A stretch of 64,000 bases of DNA from Clostridia bacterium (GTDB lineage Bacteria; Bacillota; Clostridia; Acetivibrionales; DSM-27016), in NCBI GenBank assembly GCA_026414765.1, contig JAOAIJ010000052.1:62001-126000 (forward strand). Direction: 5' to 3'. The position numbers and the translations under genes are program-made. This document shows positions 9,191 to 18,132 of the stretch, in pieces. Position 1 is the stretch's first letter, and each line of letters starts with the position of its first letter. The notes under the pieces were generated by a model. It did not search any database. It was not told the origin of the DNA and was given only the letters and a program-made list of their open reading frames with translations.

Positions 9191-9538
9191 ATGGTTGATA
9201 AAGTAGATTTAAGAGCAAGTGCAAACAGCATTTCTGAGTTATTTAAATATCTCAAAGTAGGACATTTGAATGACCATATGCTAAATATTGTTGTAGCAAA
9301 AGACAGGACACTTGATTTTCATATCCACGAAGAATCAGATGAAATGTTTTACATAATTGATGGAAAAATGCAGATGGAATTTGACGATAGTATTGTTGAT
9401 TTAGCCACAGGAGATTTTATTATTGTTCCAAAAGGCAAACGTCACCGACCGGTTTGCAAGACACTGGTAAAGTGTTTGCTGATTGAAAAGGCAGGAATTT
9501 TATCTAAAGCCAATACTGGTGGAACTTATACGGAGTAA
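9191..9538 (+). CDS. Small cupin-domain protein
   Basis: A 115-residue single-domain cupin. Metal ligands fit the cupin pattern: H44 and H46 with E51 in motif 1, and H85 in motif 2 (I-V-P-K-G-K-R-H-R-P). The start has an AAGGAGAG ribosome-binding site. It is transcribed away from the LysR regulator and is its probable target. Stand-alone cupins of this size can be sugar isomerases, dioxygenases or sensors; nothing here decides between them. Confidence 0.8.
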   Translation: MVDKVDLRASANSISELFKYLKVGHLNDHMLNIVVAKDRTLDFHIHEESDEMFYIIDGKMQMEFDDSIVDLATGDFIIVPKGKRHRPVCKTLVKCLLIEKAGILSKANTGGTYTE

Positions 9539-9648
9539 TCATTGAACCGGTAAAAGCATAATTCATCTTTAGTGGAAATGCAAACCATTCTGGGGTTGCA
9601 GGGAGTATGGACTGTTAATACATGTATTCTGTAGGAGGTCGGTATACA

Positions 9649-9765
9649 ATGTCATTGAATATAGAAGAATTGGAAGAATTAATACCAAACTGTTGTGAAA
9701 TTGGGTTTGCAGACATAGGGAAAAACTATACCGAATGCATACATAAACAAAGCAACTTTATGTAA
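9649..9765 (+). CDS. Small ORF of 38 residues
   Basis: An ATG at 9649 has a near-perfect ribosome-binding site (AGGAGGTC at 9633-9640) and opens a 38-codon acidic frame beginning M-S-L-N-I-E-E-L-E-E-L, with three cysteines (two adjacent). I do not recognise the product. It could be a genuine small protein or the remnant of a longer gene truncated at its 3' end. It lies in a 323-base gap between the cupin and the next cassette that holds nothing else I can name. Confidence 0.4.
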   Translation: MSLNIEELEELIPNCCEIGFADIGKNYTECIHKQSNFM

Positions 9766-9861
9766 ATTTTAGCATAAACTAATAAAAGAGGATGATTTGT
9801 TGAAAATCCGGCTTAATTGCAGTTTATTGAGGGAACTGTATTCATAATAGGGGGGGAATCA

Positions 9862-10188
9862 ATGGCTGATTCTGATTACTGTGATATACCGGCACTTTAC
9901 TGGACTAAAGACACCCAGATAGGAAAAGTGACAATTACTACAGAACCGACCCCGCTAAGGGTAGGTGCAGAAAATCTGCCCAAAAGAAGGCAGCTATGGG
10001 TGGTAAATGACGCAGCCACTTATTTATACCACTCTACTGATCCGGAATTCACTATTGAAAGCGGAAAATATATATTCAATGTACCTGCTGAAGTTATTGT
10101 GTATGATTTGAATCCTAATGAAGATTTGACTGTTTATGCCAGAACAAAAGAGTATCCTGTAACTATAAGAGTATTTGAGGTGGTTTAG
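9862..10188 (+). CDS. Uncharacterised protein, first gene of two-gene cassette
   Basis: A 108-residue acidic protein with no signal peptide or membrane helix. Alternating hydrophobic residues suggest an all-beta fold. The frame extends to 9817, but AGGGGGGGAA precedes the ATG at 9862. The next gene starts 1 base after its stop with its ribosome-binding site inside this gene, so the two are translationally linked. The beta-rich composition recalls small phage-type structural proteins, but there is no other phage gene nearby and I do not assign a function. Confidence 0.6.
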   Translation: MADSDYCDIPALYWTKDTQIGKVTITTEPTPLRVGAENLPKRRQLWVVNDAATYLYHSTDPEFTIESGKYIFNVPAEVIVYDLNPNEDLTVYARTKEYPVTIRVFEVV

Positions 10189-10189
10189 T

Positions 10190-10696
10190 ATGGCGATTAC
10201 CAGTTATCAATTCAGAGGGCAGCCGTATTGGCTTGGCTTTGTTTTTGCCGGTCAAGCATTTACTGTTTCGTACAGAACCATGATTCCTGCTGGGGAAAGC
10301 CTAAATATCCAGATATCGACAGGTAAAGACACTATTACACACATAACCAACAGGACTGTTGTAAGTCAAGGGGAGCAACTTGGCATAAAGCTGATAAAAA
10401 GTCCGGGATTTGTCCCAGGAAGTAAAAGGATACCGGTGATAAACCTTGATGGCAGATCGGGAATACAAGCTGCTACAAATTTTTATACAGATGCTTCAAA
10501 TATTTATGGGGGAACAGTGCTGGAAGAAAGTATGATTCCACGCTTTGCTTTTGCACAGGGAGGAGCTCCTGTAGAATCCGCACTGTTTGAAAGAATTCTT
10601 CAATACAATACGGATTACATCCTGTCGATAACAAATGAGGGTTTTTATCCTACAGGAGTTTCTGTAAACATAGCGTTTTATGAGTCAGGAAACTAG
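10190..10696 (+). CDS. Uncharacterised protein, second gene of two-gene cassette
   Basis: A 168-residue beta-rich protein without a signal peptide, membrane helix or cysteine. It starts 1 base after the preceding gene's stop, with GAGGTGG at 10177-10183 as ribosome-binding site; the frame start at 10175 is therefore not used. A hairpin terminator follows. The tight linkage implies a joint role with the 108-residue partner, perhaps a complex or shared particle. I do not recognise either family. Confidence 0.6.
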   Translation: MAITSYQFRGQPYWLGFVFAGQAFTVSYRTMIPAGESLNIQISTGKDTITHITNRTVVSQGEQLGIKLIKSPGFVPGSKRIPVINLDGRSGIQAATNFYTDASNIYGGTVLEESMIPRFAFAQGGAPVESALFERILQYNTDYILSITNEGFYPTGVSVNIAFYESGN

Positions 10697-10722
10697 ACGA
10701 TAATGCAAGAATGGGAAAAATA

Positions 10723-10757
10723 ATATGAAGGTGGATTTGAAAATCCTACCTTCATAT
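10723..10757. terminator. Hairpin between convergent genes
   Basis: ATATGAAGGTGGATT pairs with AATCCTACCTTCATAT with one bulged base and a 4-base loop. It lies between the cassette and the convergent glucosidase gene and probably serves both. Confidence 0.7.
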
Positions 10758-10781
10758 TTATGGAAACAGGATTGTGCGGTT

Positions 10782-13142
10782 TTATACCTCCAAATTAATT
10801 GTTCCTTCTTCGGCAGGTATGATAAACTCAATAGCGCTACCCTGGATTTTTGACTCTATAGGTGAACCGTTAAAGCAAACTTTAGTGAAATTACTGTCAT
10901 TATAAACGACTTTAAAGGTCTTATAACTTCCAGCATATCCTTTATGAGGTTTTTCTATCTTAATAACTGTGCTGTCACCAGCATGCTGGGTAAATCTATA
11001 ATGGTTGTATTTGCCAGCTCTGTATCCGTAACTCTCACCGTCATCCTCATAATGGCAGTAACTGCTGTCTCCGGGGTAGATATCAAGGGTAAGCTCATCT
11101 ATTTTCTTTTCACCTACATAGTTTTGAGGCGGATAATTCGGAATAACAGCGCCCGCTTTTATGTAGATAGGGCAGACATCCAGAGGAGCATCCCTGAGTA
11201 TTGCACGTCCGCCTTCTATGGATTCCTTTGTCCAGTAATCGTACCATGTACCTTCAGGAAGGTACAGTGACCTGTATCTCTTTCCCTGTTCTACTACCGG
11301 AGCTACAAGTATGCTCCTGCCAAACAGGAATTGATCATTAATTTCATGGACATTTGAATCCTGAGAGTAATGAAGTACCAATGGCCTCATCGGGGGTAAG
11401 CCGGTATTTTCACATTCCCACATAAGGTCATACAGGTAAGGAAGCAGTTTATATCTTAATTTTATATATTTTCTGTTTATACATAGTGTTTTTTTGTCAA
11501 ATGCCCATGGTTCCTGGTCTCTTGTGCCGATAGCCGTATGATTTCTGAAGAGTGTACTGAAGCATCCTACCTGCACCCATCTTGATAAGAGCTCTGCACT
11601 GGTATCGGAGAAGAAACCGCCAACATCACAACCACAGAAAGCCTGTCCGCTTAATCCGAGATTCAAAAGCATGGGAATGGATAAGCGAAGATGTTCCCAG
11701 GTACTCTGATTGTCACCGGTCCATACTGTGGAATACTTGTGTGTACCGGCATAGCAGGCCCTGGTAATAACAAAAGGACGTTTGCCCGTATGCTTTTTTA
11801 TTCCCTCAAATGTTGCTTTAGACATAAGATGCCCGTATACATTATGAATCTCTTTATGATTTGTCGGCCTTCCGTCATTTTTGAAGCTTACGTCATCAGG
11901 TAAAGGACCTTTAAAGCTTGCAGGTTCATTCATATCATTCCAGATGCCTGATACTCCTGAATCAATCATAATCTTTTGATTCTCTGCCCACCAATCTCTC
12001 ACCCTGCTGTCAGAAAAATCAGGATATACTGAATCTCCTGGCCAAACTGCATTTACATAAGGTATCCCATCCGGGTCAGTAGCAAAGAAATCATTCTTTA
12101 ACCCTTCATCATACACTGAATATCCTTTGTCCTTTTTAATACCCGGGTCAATGATGGTAACAATTTTTATTCCGTCTCTTTTCAGCGCTTCCGTAGTTTT
12201 CCTGGGGTCGGGAAATCTTTCATTATCCCATGTAAATACCCTGTAGCCGTCCATATAGTCGACATCAAGGTGTATTACATCCAAAGGGATGTCATTTTCC
12301 CTGAATCCTTTGGCTATCTCCATAACCCTGGATTCCGGAGCATAAGACCACCTGGATTGATGATATCCCAGAGTCCACATTTGGGGAAGAGGAACAACGC
12401 CGGTCAATTTTGTATAATTTGAAATAATCTGGTCTATTTCAGGCCCTGCAATAAAGTAGTAATCAAGATTTCCTTCATCAGCCCCAAAGTAAAAATACTC
12501 ACTGTTTTCCTTGCCCAAATCAAAATATGACTTGAAAGTATTATCAAAAAATATACCGAAAGCGGATTTCTCTCTAAGTGTTATAAAGAAAGGTATACTT
12601 TTGTAAAGGGATTTGTGGGTTTCAACATGAGGTTCGGGGACATCTGAGTTCCACATCTCGTATTCATGGCCCTTTTTGTTGAAATTTCCGGTTTTATCAC
12701 CCAGACCATAGAATTTTTCGTCGCCAAACAGTTTTTTTATTATTTCAATTTCATGTTTTCCGCTATTTTTTAGAGCAGCATGTCCCTCCGCCTCAGCTAT
12801 GCTTACATTTCCACGTCTGGTAAAGGGAGCTCTTTCGCCTCTGTAATCCTCGCATAAAAGCAAGCCGCTTTTATCATAGAAATCGACCGCAAAGTTGTCA
12901 AAAACCTTTACAGTTAAATCATCTGTCGTTATCTGTATGAATCCGCTTCCGTCCACTGCCTTAAAGTCACACTTTTCTGTGACAGGAGACTCTACGGCTC
13001 TTGAGTAGTGGTCGTCATACCTTAACGGTGAAAACACATTTATTATTGCTGAGCTGACAACTTCAATCCTGCCTTCATTTTTTTCAAAGCGTATATATAC
13101 TTTATTGCCTTTTACTTCAAAATCTAAAATTCTGCCAAACAT
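10782..13142 (-). CDS. GH31 family alpha-glucosidase
   Basis: A 786-residue cytoplasmic glycoside hydrolase of family 31. Domain order is an N-terminal beta-sandwich (~1-230), a (beta/alpha)8 barrel (~235-590), then proximal and distal C-terminal beta domains. The nucleophile is D403 in W-N-D-M-N-E-P, and the acid/base is D477 in W-T-G-D-N. No signal peptide is present, so it probably acts on imported oligosaccharides, releasing glucose (alpha-glucosidase) or xylose (alpha-xylosidase); the subfamily is not decidable here. The start follows AGGAGG by 6 bases. An AraC regulator with an N-terminal sugar-sensing fold is divergent and is its probable activator. Confidence 0.93.
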   Translation of the reverse strand: MFGRILDFEVKGNKVYIRFEKNEGRIEVVSSAIINVFSPLRYDDHYSRAVESPVTEKCDFKAVDGSGFIQITTDDLTVKVFDNFAVDFYDKSGLLLCEDYRGERAPFTRRGNVSIAEAEGHAALKNSGKHEIEIIKKLFGDEKFYGLGDKTGNFNKKGHEYEMWNSDVPEPHVETHKSLYKSIPFFITLREKSAFGIFFDNTFKSYFDLGKENSEYFYFGADEGNLDYYFIAGPEIDQIISNYTKLTGVVPLPQMWTLGYHQSRWSYAPESRVMEIAKGFRENDIPLDVIHLDVDYMDGYRVFTWDNERFPDPRKTTEALKRDGIKIVTIIDPGIKKDKGYSVYDEGLKNDFFATDPDGIPYVNAVWPGDSVYPDFSDSRVRDWWAENQKIMIDSGVSGIWNDMNEPASFKGPLPDDVSFKNDGRPTNHKEIHNVYGHLMSKATFEGIKKHTGKRPFVITRACYAGTHKYSTVWTGDNQSTWEHLRLSIPMLLNLGLSGQAFCGCDVGGFFSDTSAELLSRWVQVGCFSTLFRNHTAIGTRDQEPWAFDKKTLCINRKYIKLRYKLLPYLYDLMWECENTGLPPMRPLVLHYSQDSNVHEINDQFLFGRSILVAPVVEQGKRYRSLYLPEGTWYDYWTKESIEGGRAILRDAPLDVCPIYIKAGAVIPNYPPQNYVGEKKIDELTLDIYPGDSSYCHYEDDGESYGYRAGKYNHYRFTQHAGDSTVIKIEKPHKGYAGSYKTFKVVYNDSNFTKVCFNGSPIESKIQGSAIEFIIPAEEGTINLEV

Positions 13143-13324
13143 AAATACCTCCTGAAATACTAGATTAATAGCTTTATATTATTTGATTCTATATTTAAAG
13201 TAGAAATAAATCATCAATATTATTTAGATGTTTATAAGTGTTTTTTACATTGCCTGGATAATATACAAAATGTTAAAATTAATATGGGTTTTCTAGGTTT
13301 CAAATACTGAGAGGATACGATCAT

Positions 13325-14182
13325 ATGAATCATACAATACTGGACGCAAATGGAAGATTTCTTCTAAGCATGGAAAATTATTGCCTCACACCCTCCTATA
13401 GAGGGAATATACACAGCCACCACTATCTTGAAATATCATATATCAAAGAAGGCAAAGGGAAATACCAAATAGATGATAAGGTATATGACATCAAGCAAGG
13501 CGACATTTTCTTGTTTAATAATATAGAAAAGCATGTATTGGTTGTTGAACCACCGGAAAGGCTTACTAACCTGGTTATTCATTTTGAGCCAAGGTTCATA
13601 TGGTCACAGACAGACAATTCTTTTGATTCACGGTATTTGCAGGTTTTCTACAACAGGAACAGGAATTTCTCAAACCGTCTGGAAAGAAGCAGTCCTGCAG
13701 CAGAAAAGATATCCAATCTGTTTATAGAGATAGACGAAGAGTTTAATAATTCTCAGCATGGACATGAACTGATGATTAAAGTACGGCTGCTGAACATACT
13801 TGTGCTCATCTCCAGATGCTATGCATGCATACAGGAGGATTCAAACTGCAAACAGGCTATAGGGTATGGATTGGCGTGTATAAATAAGGTTCTTGACTAT
13901 ATAGACACAAATATCGACAAACAGATCAGTCTTGAAGAGCTGGCAAATATAGCGCATATGAATCCATCATATTTTTCCACATTTTTCAAGAAATACAACG
14001 GTATAAATCCATTGAGGTATGTTAAAAGTAAAAGGATAGAAAAAGCTGTAGAATATCTAAAGTTCAGCGATAAAACCATAACGGAAATAGGCAGTCTTTG
14101 CGGCTTCAATAACATGACCAGCTTCTATAACGCTTTTAGGGAAGTTACAGCTACATCACCGACAGAATACAGACAGAAATAA
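13325..14182 (+). CDS. AraC-family regulator with N-terminal cupin domain
   Basis: Residues ~1-150 form an AraC-type cupin ligand pocket, with H-S-H-H-Y-L-E near the start and G-D-I-F-L-F in the middle. Residues ~185-285 contain two helix-turn-helix motifs (I-S-L-E-E-L-A-N-I-A-H-M-N-P-S-Y-F-S, then I-T-E-I-G-S-L-C-G-F-N). The 285-residue length is standard. It is divergent from the GH31 glucosidase across 182 bases, so it probably activates that gene in response to the matching sugar. Confidence 0.88.
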   Translation: MNHTILDANGRFLLSMENYCLTPSYRGNIHSHHYLEISYIKEGKGKYQIDDKVYDIKQGDIFLFNNIEKHVLVVEPPERLTNLVIHFEPRFIWSQTDNSFDSRYLQVFYNRNRNFSNRLERSSPAAEKISNLFIEIDEEFNNSQHGHELMIKVRLLNILVLISRCYACIQEDSNCKQAIGYGLACINKVLDYIDTNIDKQISLEELANIAHMNPSYFSTFFKKYNGINPLRYVKSKRIEKAVEYLKFSDKTITEIGSLCGFNNMTSFYNAFREVTATSPTEYRQK

Positions 14183-14185
14183 TTA

Positions 14186-14233
14186 TTGACCATCAGTCAA
14201 AAAAAGCATATAATATATTTGACTGATGGTCAA
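14186..14233 (+). promoter_or_regulatory. TetR promoter flanked by two palindromic operators
   Basis: TTGACCATCAGTCAA (14186-14200) and TTGACTGATGGTCAA (14219-14233) are exact reverse complements; each is itself a TTGAC-N5-GTCAA palindrome. The first contains the -35 TTGACC (14186-14191). The -10 TATAAT is at 14209-14214 after a 17-bp spacer, and the second operator starts just downstream. A repressor bound at both would fully occlude the promoter. It lies 20 bases before the TetR start. Confidence 0.85.
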
Positions 14234-14253
14234 AACTTTTTGTGGAGATTAAT

Positions 14254-14937
14254 ATGACCGGACCAACAAATAAATCAAAAGAACGTAAACATGAAATACT
14301 AAAAGCTGCACAGGAGCTTTTTAATACAAGGGGCTTTCAAGATACGTCGGTTAATGACATTATGAAGAAAGTCGGAGTAGCAAAAGGTGTGTTTTATTAC
14401 TATTTCAAGACAAAAGACCAGGTGCTTGACACGTTGGTTTCCGAGAACATAATGGAAATAGCGGAAGCCATGGAAGAAATAGTACAGAAGTCTGATATAG
14501 ATGCATTACAAAAGCTGAAGTTTATGCTGGCCGAAGAATTTAAAGCCAGTATGAAGAGCGATAGTCCGGATAACCATTTACATAATATAAAGAACGTAGA
14601 TATGCACCAGCGGGTAATGGTTGCTATGGTTGAAATACTTGCGCCGATAATAGCAAGGGTTGTTGACCAAGGTATAAAAGAAGGAATATTTAAGACTGAG
14701 TACTCTTTGGAAGTATGTGAGATAGTTATATCAGGTATTCATTTCATAACTGATCTGGGCATTTTCCAGTGGGATAGGGAGCAGTATTTAAAAAGGGTCA
14801 GGGCATCGGAAGAATTGATAGAAAAGGCATTGGGCATAAAACAGGGCAGTTTTGCTTTCCTATCGGATTTACTAAAAGATACTCCAGATAGAATAAACGG
14901 TATAAAATCAACAGAGGTGGATTTAGATGAAACATAG
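14254..14937 (+). CDS. TetR/AcrR-family transcriptional repressor
   Basis: A 227-residue TetR regulator. Residues ~8-55 form the DNA-binding domain (I-L-K-A-A-Q-E-L-F-N, then G-V-A-K-G-V-F-Y-Y-Y-F-K-T-K-D-Q-V-L), and the rest the helical ligand/dimer domain. The frame can start at GTG 14242, but that GTG lies in the GTGGAGATT ribosome-binding site of ATG 14254. It overlaps the next gene by 11 bases, and both are driven by the operator-flanked promoter, so the membrane protein downstream is its probable regulated partner. Confidence 0.9.
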   Translation: MTGPTNKSKERKHEILKAAQELFNTRGFQDTSVNDIMKKVGVAKGVFYYYFKTKDQVLDTLVSENIMEIAEAMEEIVQKSDIDALQKLKFMLAEEFKASMKSDSPDNHLHNIKNVDMHQRVMVAMVEILAPIIARVVDQGIKEGIFKTEYSLEVCEIVISGIHFITDLGIFQWDREQYLKRVRASEELIEKALGIKQGSFAFLSDLLKDTPDRINGIKSTEVDLDET

Positions 14938-15877
14938 ACGTATTTTTTTGTCTGTTGTATCAGTAATTATGCTAGGCGTCATTTCAATTTTGACGATTAT
15001 AAACATATACGGTAAGTCTGCGAAAAAGAGCAGCGGCTGTTCCGGGGGCGGATGTATGGGCTGCAACGGCTGCGGAAGCCAGGGTCAGATCAACAGTACT
15101 TACTACAAAAACAAACAGGAACAGCTTCTGGATACATTGGAGGGAAGGCAGAAGATATTTAGAAGTGAATTACTTAAATCCCATACAGAAAAAGAAATCA
15201 CTGAAATATCTAAAGAAACTACAGAAGAATTTATAAAGCTTATTCCCCAGCTGCCGTATATCGGAGGAGATGATAATGTTTTGACAGAAGATATTGAACT
15301 GGCAGCAATGGTTTTGGCATTCTACAGGGTAGAAAAAAAACTGGGAAGATCTGTGGAAGAGGTCGGAGGCATAATATATAACGCCATAAAGGGTGAGATG
15401 TCAAAGTATCCGAAATGGCTGCTGAGATTAAGCGGGAGAAAATACTTTACTGCTACATACATTGAGAAACTAAAAAAAGATACTGAAGAATCGCAGAAAA
15501 AGTTATATAGTGGAGATTGGCTAACAACTTTTGTCCCGGGCGACGGAAAACAGTTTGATTATGGATATAACCACACAGAATGCGGTATTTTGAAGTTCTT
15601 TCGTGAACAGGATGCGGAAGAGCTTACACCATTCTTGTGCAAACTGGACTATGTCTATAGTGACAGTCTCGATGAGGGGCTAGTAAGAACATCTACCTTG
15701 GCTGAAGGCGGCAAGTATTGCGATTTCCGTTTAAAGAGGGTTGAGAATGACAGTCTTGATATGTTAGTTGCAGGCACAGCAGGGATGATTATAGTAAGTA
15801 TTGCCCTAACATTCTTATTTATTGTCAGAAAAATCCTCATAAATAGGAAGCGTTCAATAAGCGGCTTATCTTCTTAG
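14927..15877 (+). CDS. Membrane protein with ATC-hydrolase-like domain
   Basis: A 316-residue protein with a membrane helix at ~5-27, then a Gly/Cys-rich stretch with C38, C43, C46 and C49, then a soluble domain (~60-275) and a second helix at ~282-303. The soluble domain resembles the L-2-amino-thiazoline-4-carboxylic acid hydrolase family, including H-T-E-C-G-I at ~206-211 and a late T-L-A-E-G-G-K-Y-C-D-F. Known relatives are mostly soluble; anchoring at both ends plus a possible metal-binding loop is unusual. It overlaps the TetR gene and is probably repressed by it. Hydrolase activity is inferred from family only. Confidence 0.7.
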   Translation: MKHRRIFLSVVSVIMLGVISILTIINIYGKSAKKSSGCSGGGCMGCNGCGSQGQINSTYYKNKQEQLLDTLEGRQKIFRSELLKSHTEKEITEISKETTEEFIKLIPQLPYIGGDDNVLTEDIELAAMVLAFYRVEKKLGRSVEEVGGIIYNAIKGEMSKYPKWLLRLSGRKYFTATYIEKLKKDTEESQKKLYSGDWLTTFVPGDGKQFDYGYNHTECGILKFFREQDAEELTPFLCKLDYVYSDSLDEGLVRTSTLAEGGKYCDFRLKRVENDSLDMLVAGTAGMIIVSIALTFLFIVRKILINRKRSISGLSS

Positions 15878-15928
15878 AAGTATTCCCGATTATGAGGTGC
15901 AAATTTTTTGTGAATAAGCCTAAAGTTA

Positions 15929-17053
15929 TCAGCTTATTGCCCCATAAAACTCGAACATTAACTCAGCTTCTACATTAAAGGATACCTGACTGTATATTTC
16001 TTTCCACTGTACTGATTTCCAATATTTATTATGCTTTACCCTTATCATTTCACTGAAGCCTAAAGGGTCTGAACCGGTTTTTTGGATTTTTTCCAATAGC
16101 TTTGTGCAGTCCTCCTTTATAGATAATGCAACGGCTTTCTCCAGCTTTCTCTTGGATTCCAAATCGTCCAGGTTATGTTCTTCATCATACTCATCAAGTG
16201 AAGCTTTCAAATTCAGCTTTATAACTATTTTAGGAATGCCGTTTTCTATATCTATTTTAACTTTTCTTTTAATTTTCTTAAGTAATATTGCAGCGCCTTT
16301 TTTGATTTTATTCGGATTTTCCTGAGTATCCTGTTCTTTGTATATATACTGGACTTTTCTTTTTGTAGCCATTAGCGCATGAAGCAGACCGGTTTCAGCT
16401 TCATCCAATTCCCCAACCATTCTATCACCACTGAAAAGAGCGGAGCCTGCAGCTTGGACTTCTTTCTTACTGTAACGGAAAAGGGGAGTTACAGGATCTG
16501 TAGTTTTTGCATTTTGACATATTAGAAAATCATATACTCTTGTTTCCGGTATGAAAGAGTTTTGGCGCGTATTTTCCAGCAAATCATTGATATAGAGGGC
16601 GGGTCTTGGCTTGTCCTTGAAATCTGCACTGAATTCCATCATTTCTTTCGGGCTGCCGTCTACTACGATAACATTTGCCAGTAATGGGTTTTCGGGGCTG
16701 CGCATGAAAATTTCCAGTAACTCGTCTGTTCCGCGTTCTGCCAGTTCCCTCGAAAAATAAATATGCTGAGTTTTTCCACCTTCTATATTTCTCCCGGAAA
16801 CACGGCGTAAGGTTTCTCTGGACTCTCTCAAAAGGTTTTTTGAAGTAGAGAGAATTTCAACTTTCTTTTCTATATCGGGAGCGACAACAGGAACAGAAAC
16901 TGTATAAAGCAATTTTTTTTCTTTATCAAGTTCCAAGCCCATTTGAAGTATAAAGCCTATATCCTCATATATTTTCTGATCCCAGCAACCGGTTTGAAAC
17001 AGAAGAAAAATACACAAAGCTATGATAGTAATTTTTTTAGCAAGGTATCTCAA
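15929..17053 (-). CDS. Ger(x)C family spore germination lipoprotein (C subunit)
   Basis: A 374-residue germinant-receptor C subunit. The N-terminal hydrophobic stretch ends in a lipobox (Q-T-G-C-W), so the protein is a lipoprotein on the outer face of the spore inner membrane. The rest matches the three-domain GerBC fold. The frame extends to 17098, but a TTG at 17051-17053 with AAGGAG upstream is the better start; its TTGA overlaps the stop of the B-subunit gene. It is the last gene of a gerA-gerB-gerC operon, with a weak hairpin (15913-15938) overlapping its end. Confidence 0.9.
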   Translation of the reverse strand: MRYLAKKITIIALCIFLLFQTGCWDQKIYEDIGFILQMGLELDKEKKLLYTVSVPVVAPDIEKKVEILSTSKNLLRESRETLRRVSGRNIEGGKTQHIYFSRELAERGTDELLEIFMRSPENPLLANVIVVDGSPKEMMEFSADFKDKPRPALYINDLLENTRQNSFIPETRVYDFLICQNAKTTDPVTPLFRYSKKEVQAAGSALFSGDRMVGELDEAETGLLHALMATKRKVQYIYKEQDTQENPNKIKKGAAILLKKIKRKVKIDIENGIPKIVIKLNLKASLDEYDEEHNLDDLESKRKLEKAVALSIKEDCTKLLEKIQKTGSDPLGFSEMIRVKHNKYWKSVQWKEIYSQVSFNVEAELMFEFYGAIS

Positions 17054-18132
17054 CGAGAGTTCACTCCTTTCTTTCTTATAAATGAGAGTACCAGACATAG
17101 AATAAGGAATGCCGTTACTCCTATGCCTGCAAAATTAATAGCCTCAAGGAAGAGGAATGATTCATTGATATCACGTGGGATTCTGCTTAATGAAACAAGA
17201 ACTACAAAGAAAATTATCAAAAAGGGCTTTGACCTTTTTATATTGAATACCTTTTGCAGGCTGTAGAATGCAGCAAACATGTAAGCTCTCATTGAGCATC
17301 CCATGGCTACAAACCACAAAGCAACTATATAAAGATCCACTCTCTCAAGTATCGGCGCATTATATACCCTGGCCAGATTGAAAAGGGGAATAGTAAATAT
17401 CTTCACAAGATTTTCTCCGAATAAAGAGGTAGTAGCGACAACAATTATAGAAAGGAACAGCATACTGAACACGCTGGCAAAAATATGCCATTTCATCGTC
17501 TTATTTTTGTCAGTGATTTCAGGGAAGAAAAATACAACCAGCTCCAGTCCTATATATGCAAAGAAACTTGTTTTTATACTGTACAGAATAGGCATTAACC
17601 CTGCTTCACCCACAGGCATAAGGTAGGAAATTTTAAGCTCACTGCTGATTAAAACAACATAAGTGACAGCTACTACATAAGATAAAACTGAAATGTATTT
17701 AAACCTGATAACTGTTTTCAATCCCTGCCATACCAGATAAACAGAGGGCAGTAATACAAATGCGGCAAGCATGCCGGGTGGCGTCATAGGAAGCAGAGTC
17801 AGCCTTAAGAAAAGTGAGAAAACCCTGACACCGGCGGCTGCAGCTGCTAATAAATACAACACCAGCAGTATGTTGAAAGCAGTACCTATTACCTTCCCGA
17901 ATATAAACCTGTTTATTTCATATATTGATTTGTCAGAATATCTTTTCAGAAGTACGACAAAAAGCATACTTAATATGATTGCCAGTATACCTGTAACCGA
18001 TACAGATATCCAGCCGTCGTGTCCCACATCTTTCGCCAGTATCGATGGGAGAGTGGTAATGCCTACACCTGTTTGCGCTATGAATGTAAAGAGTGCCATC
18101 TGCCTCGATGTAACCTTATTTATTCCTCTCAT
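17050..18132 (-). CDS. GerB-family spore germination permease (B subunit)
   Basis: A 360-residue membrane protein with about ten helices, of the APC-like endospore germination permease family, the subunit that binds the germinant. It opens with the family-typical R-Q-M-A-L-F-T-F-I-A-Q-T-G-V-G-I. ATG 18130-18132 has AGGAGC 7 bases upstream and is preferred over the longer frame from 18168. It overlaps gerA by 17 bases and gerC by 4, showing a tightly coupled operon. The germinant cannot be predicted. Confidence 0.9.
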   Translation of the reverse strand: MRGINKVTSRQMALFTFIAQTGVGITTLPSILAKDVGHDGWISVSVTGILAIILSMLFVVLLKRYSDKSIYEINRFIFGKVIGTAFNILLVLYLLAAAAAGVRVFSLFLRLTLLPMTPPGMLAAFVLLPSVYLVWQGLKTVIRFKYISVLSYVVAVTYVVLISSELKISYLMPVGEAGLMPILYSIKTSFFAYIGLELVVFFFPEITDKNKTMKWHIFASVFSMLFLSIIVVATTSLFGENLVKIFTIPLFNLARVYNAPILERVDLYIVALWFVAMGCSMRAYMFAAFYSLQKVFNIKRSKPFLIIFFVVLVSLSRIPRDINESFLFLEAINFAGIGVTAFLILCLVLSFIRKKGVNSR

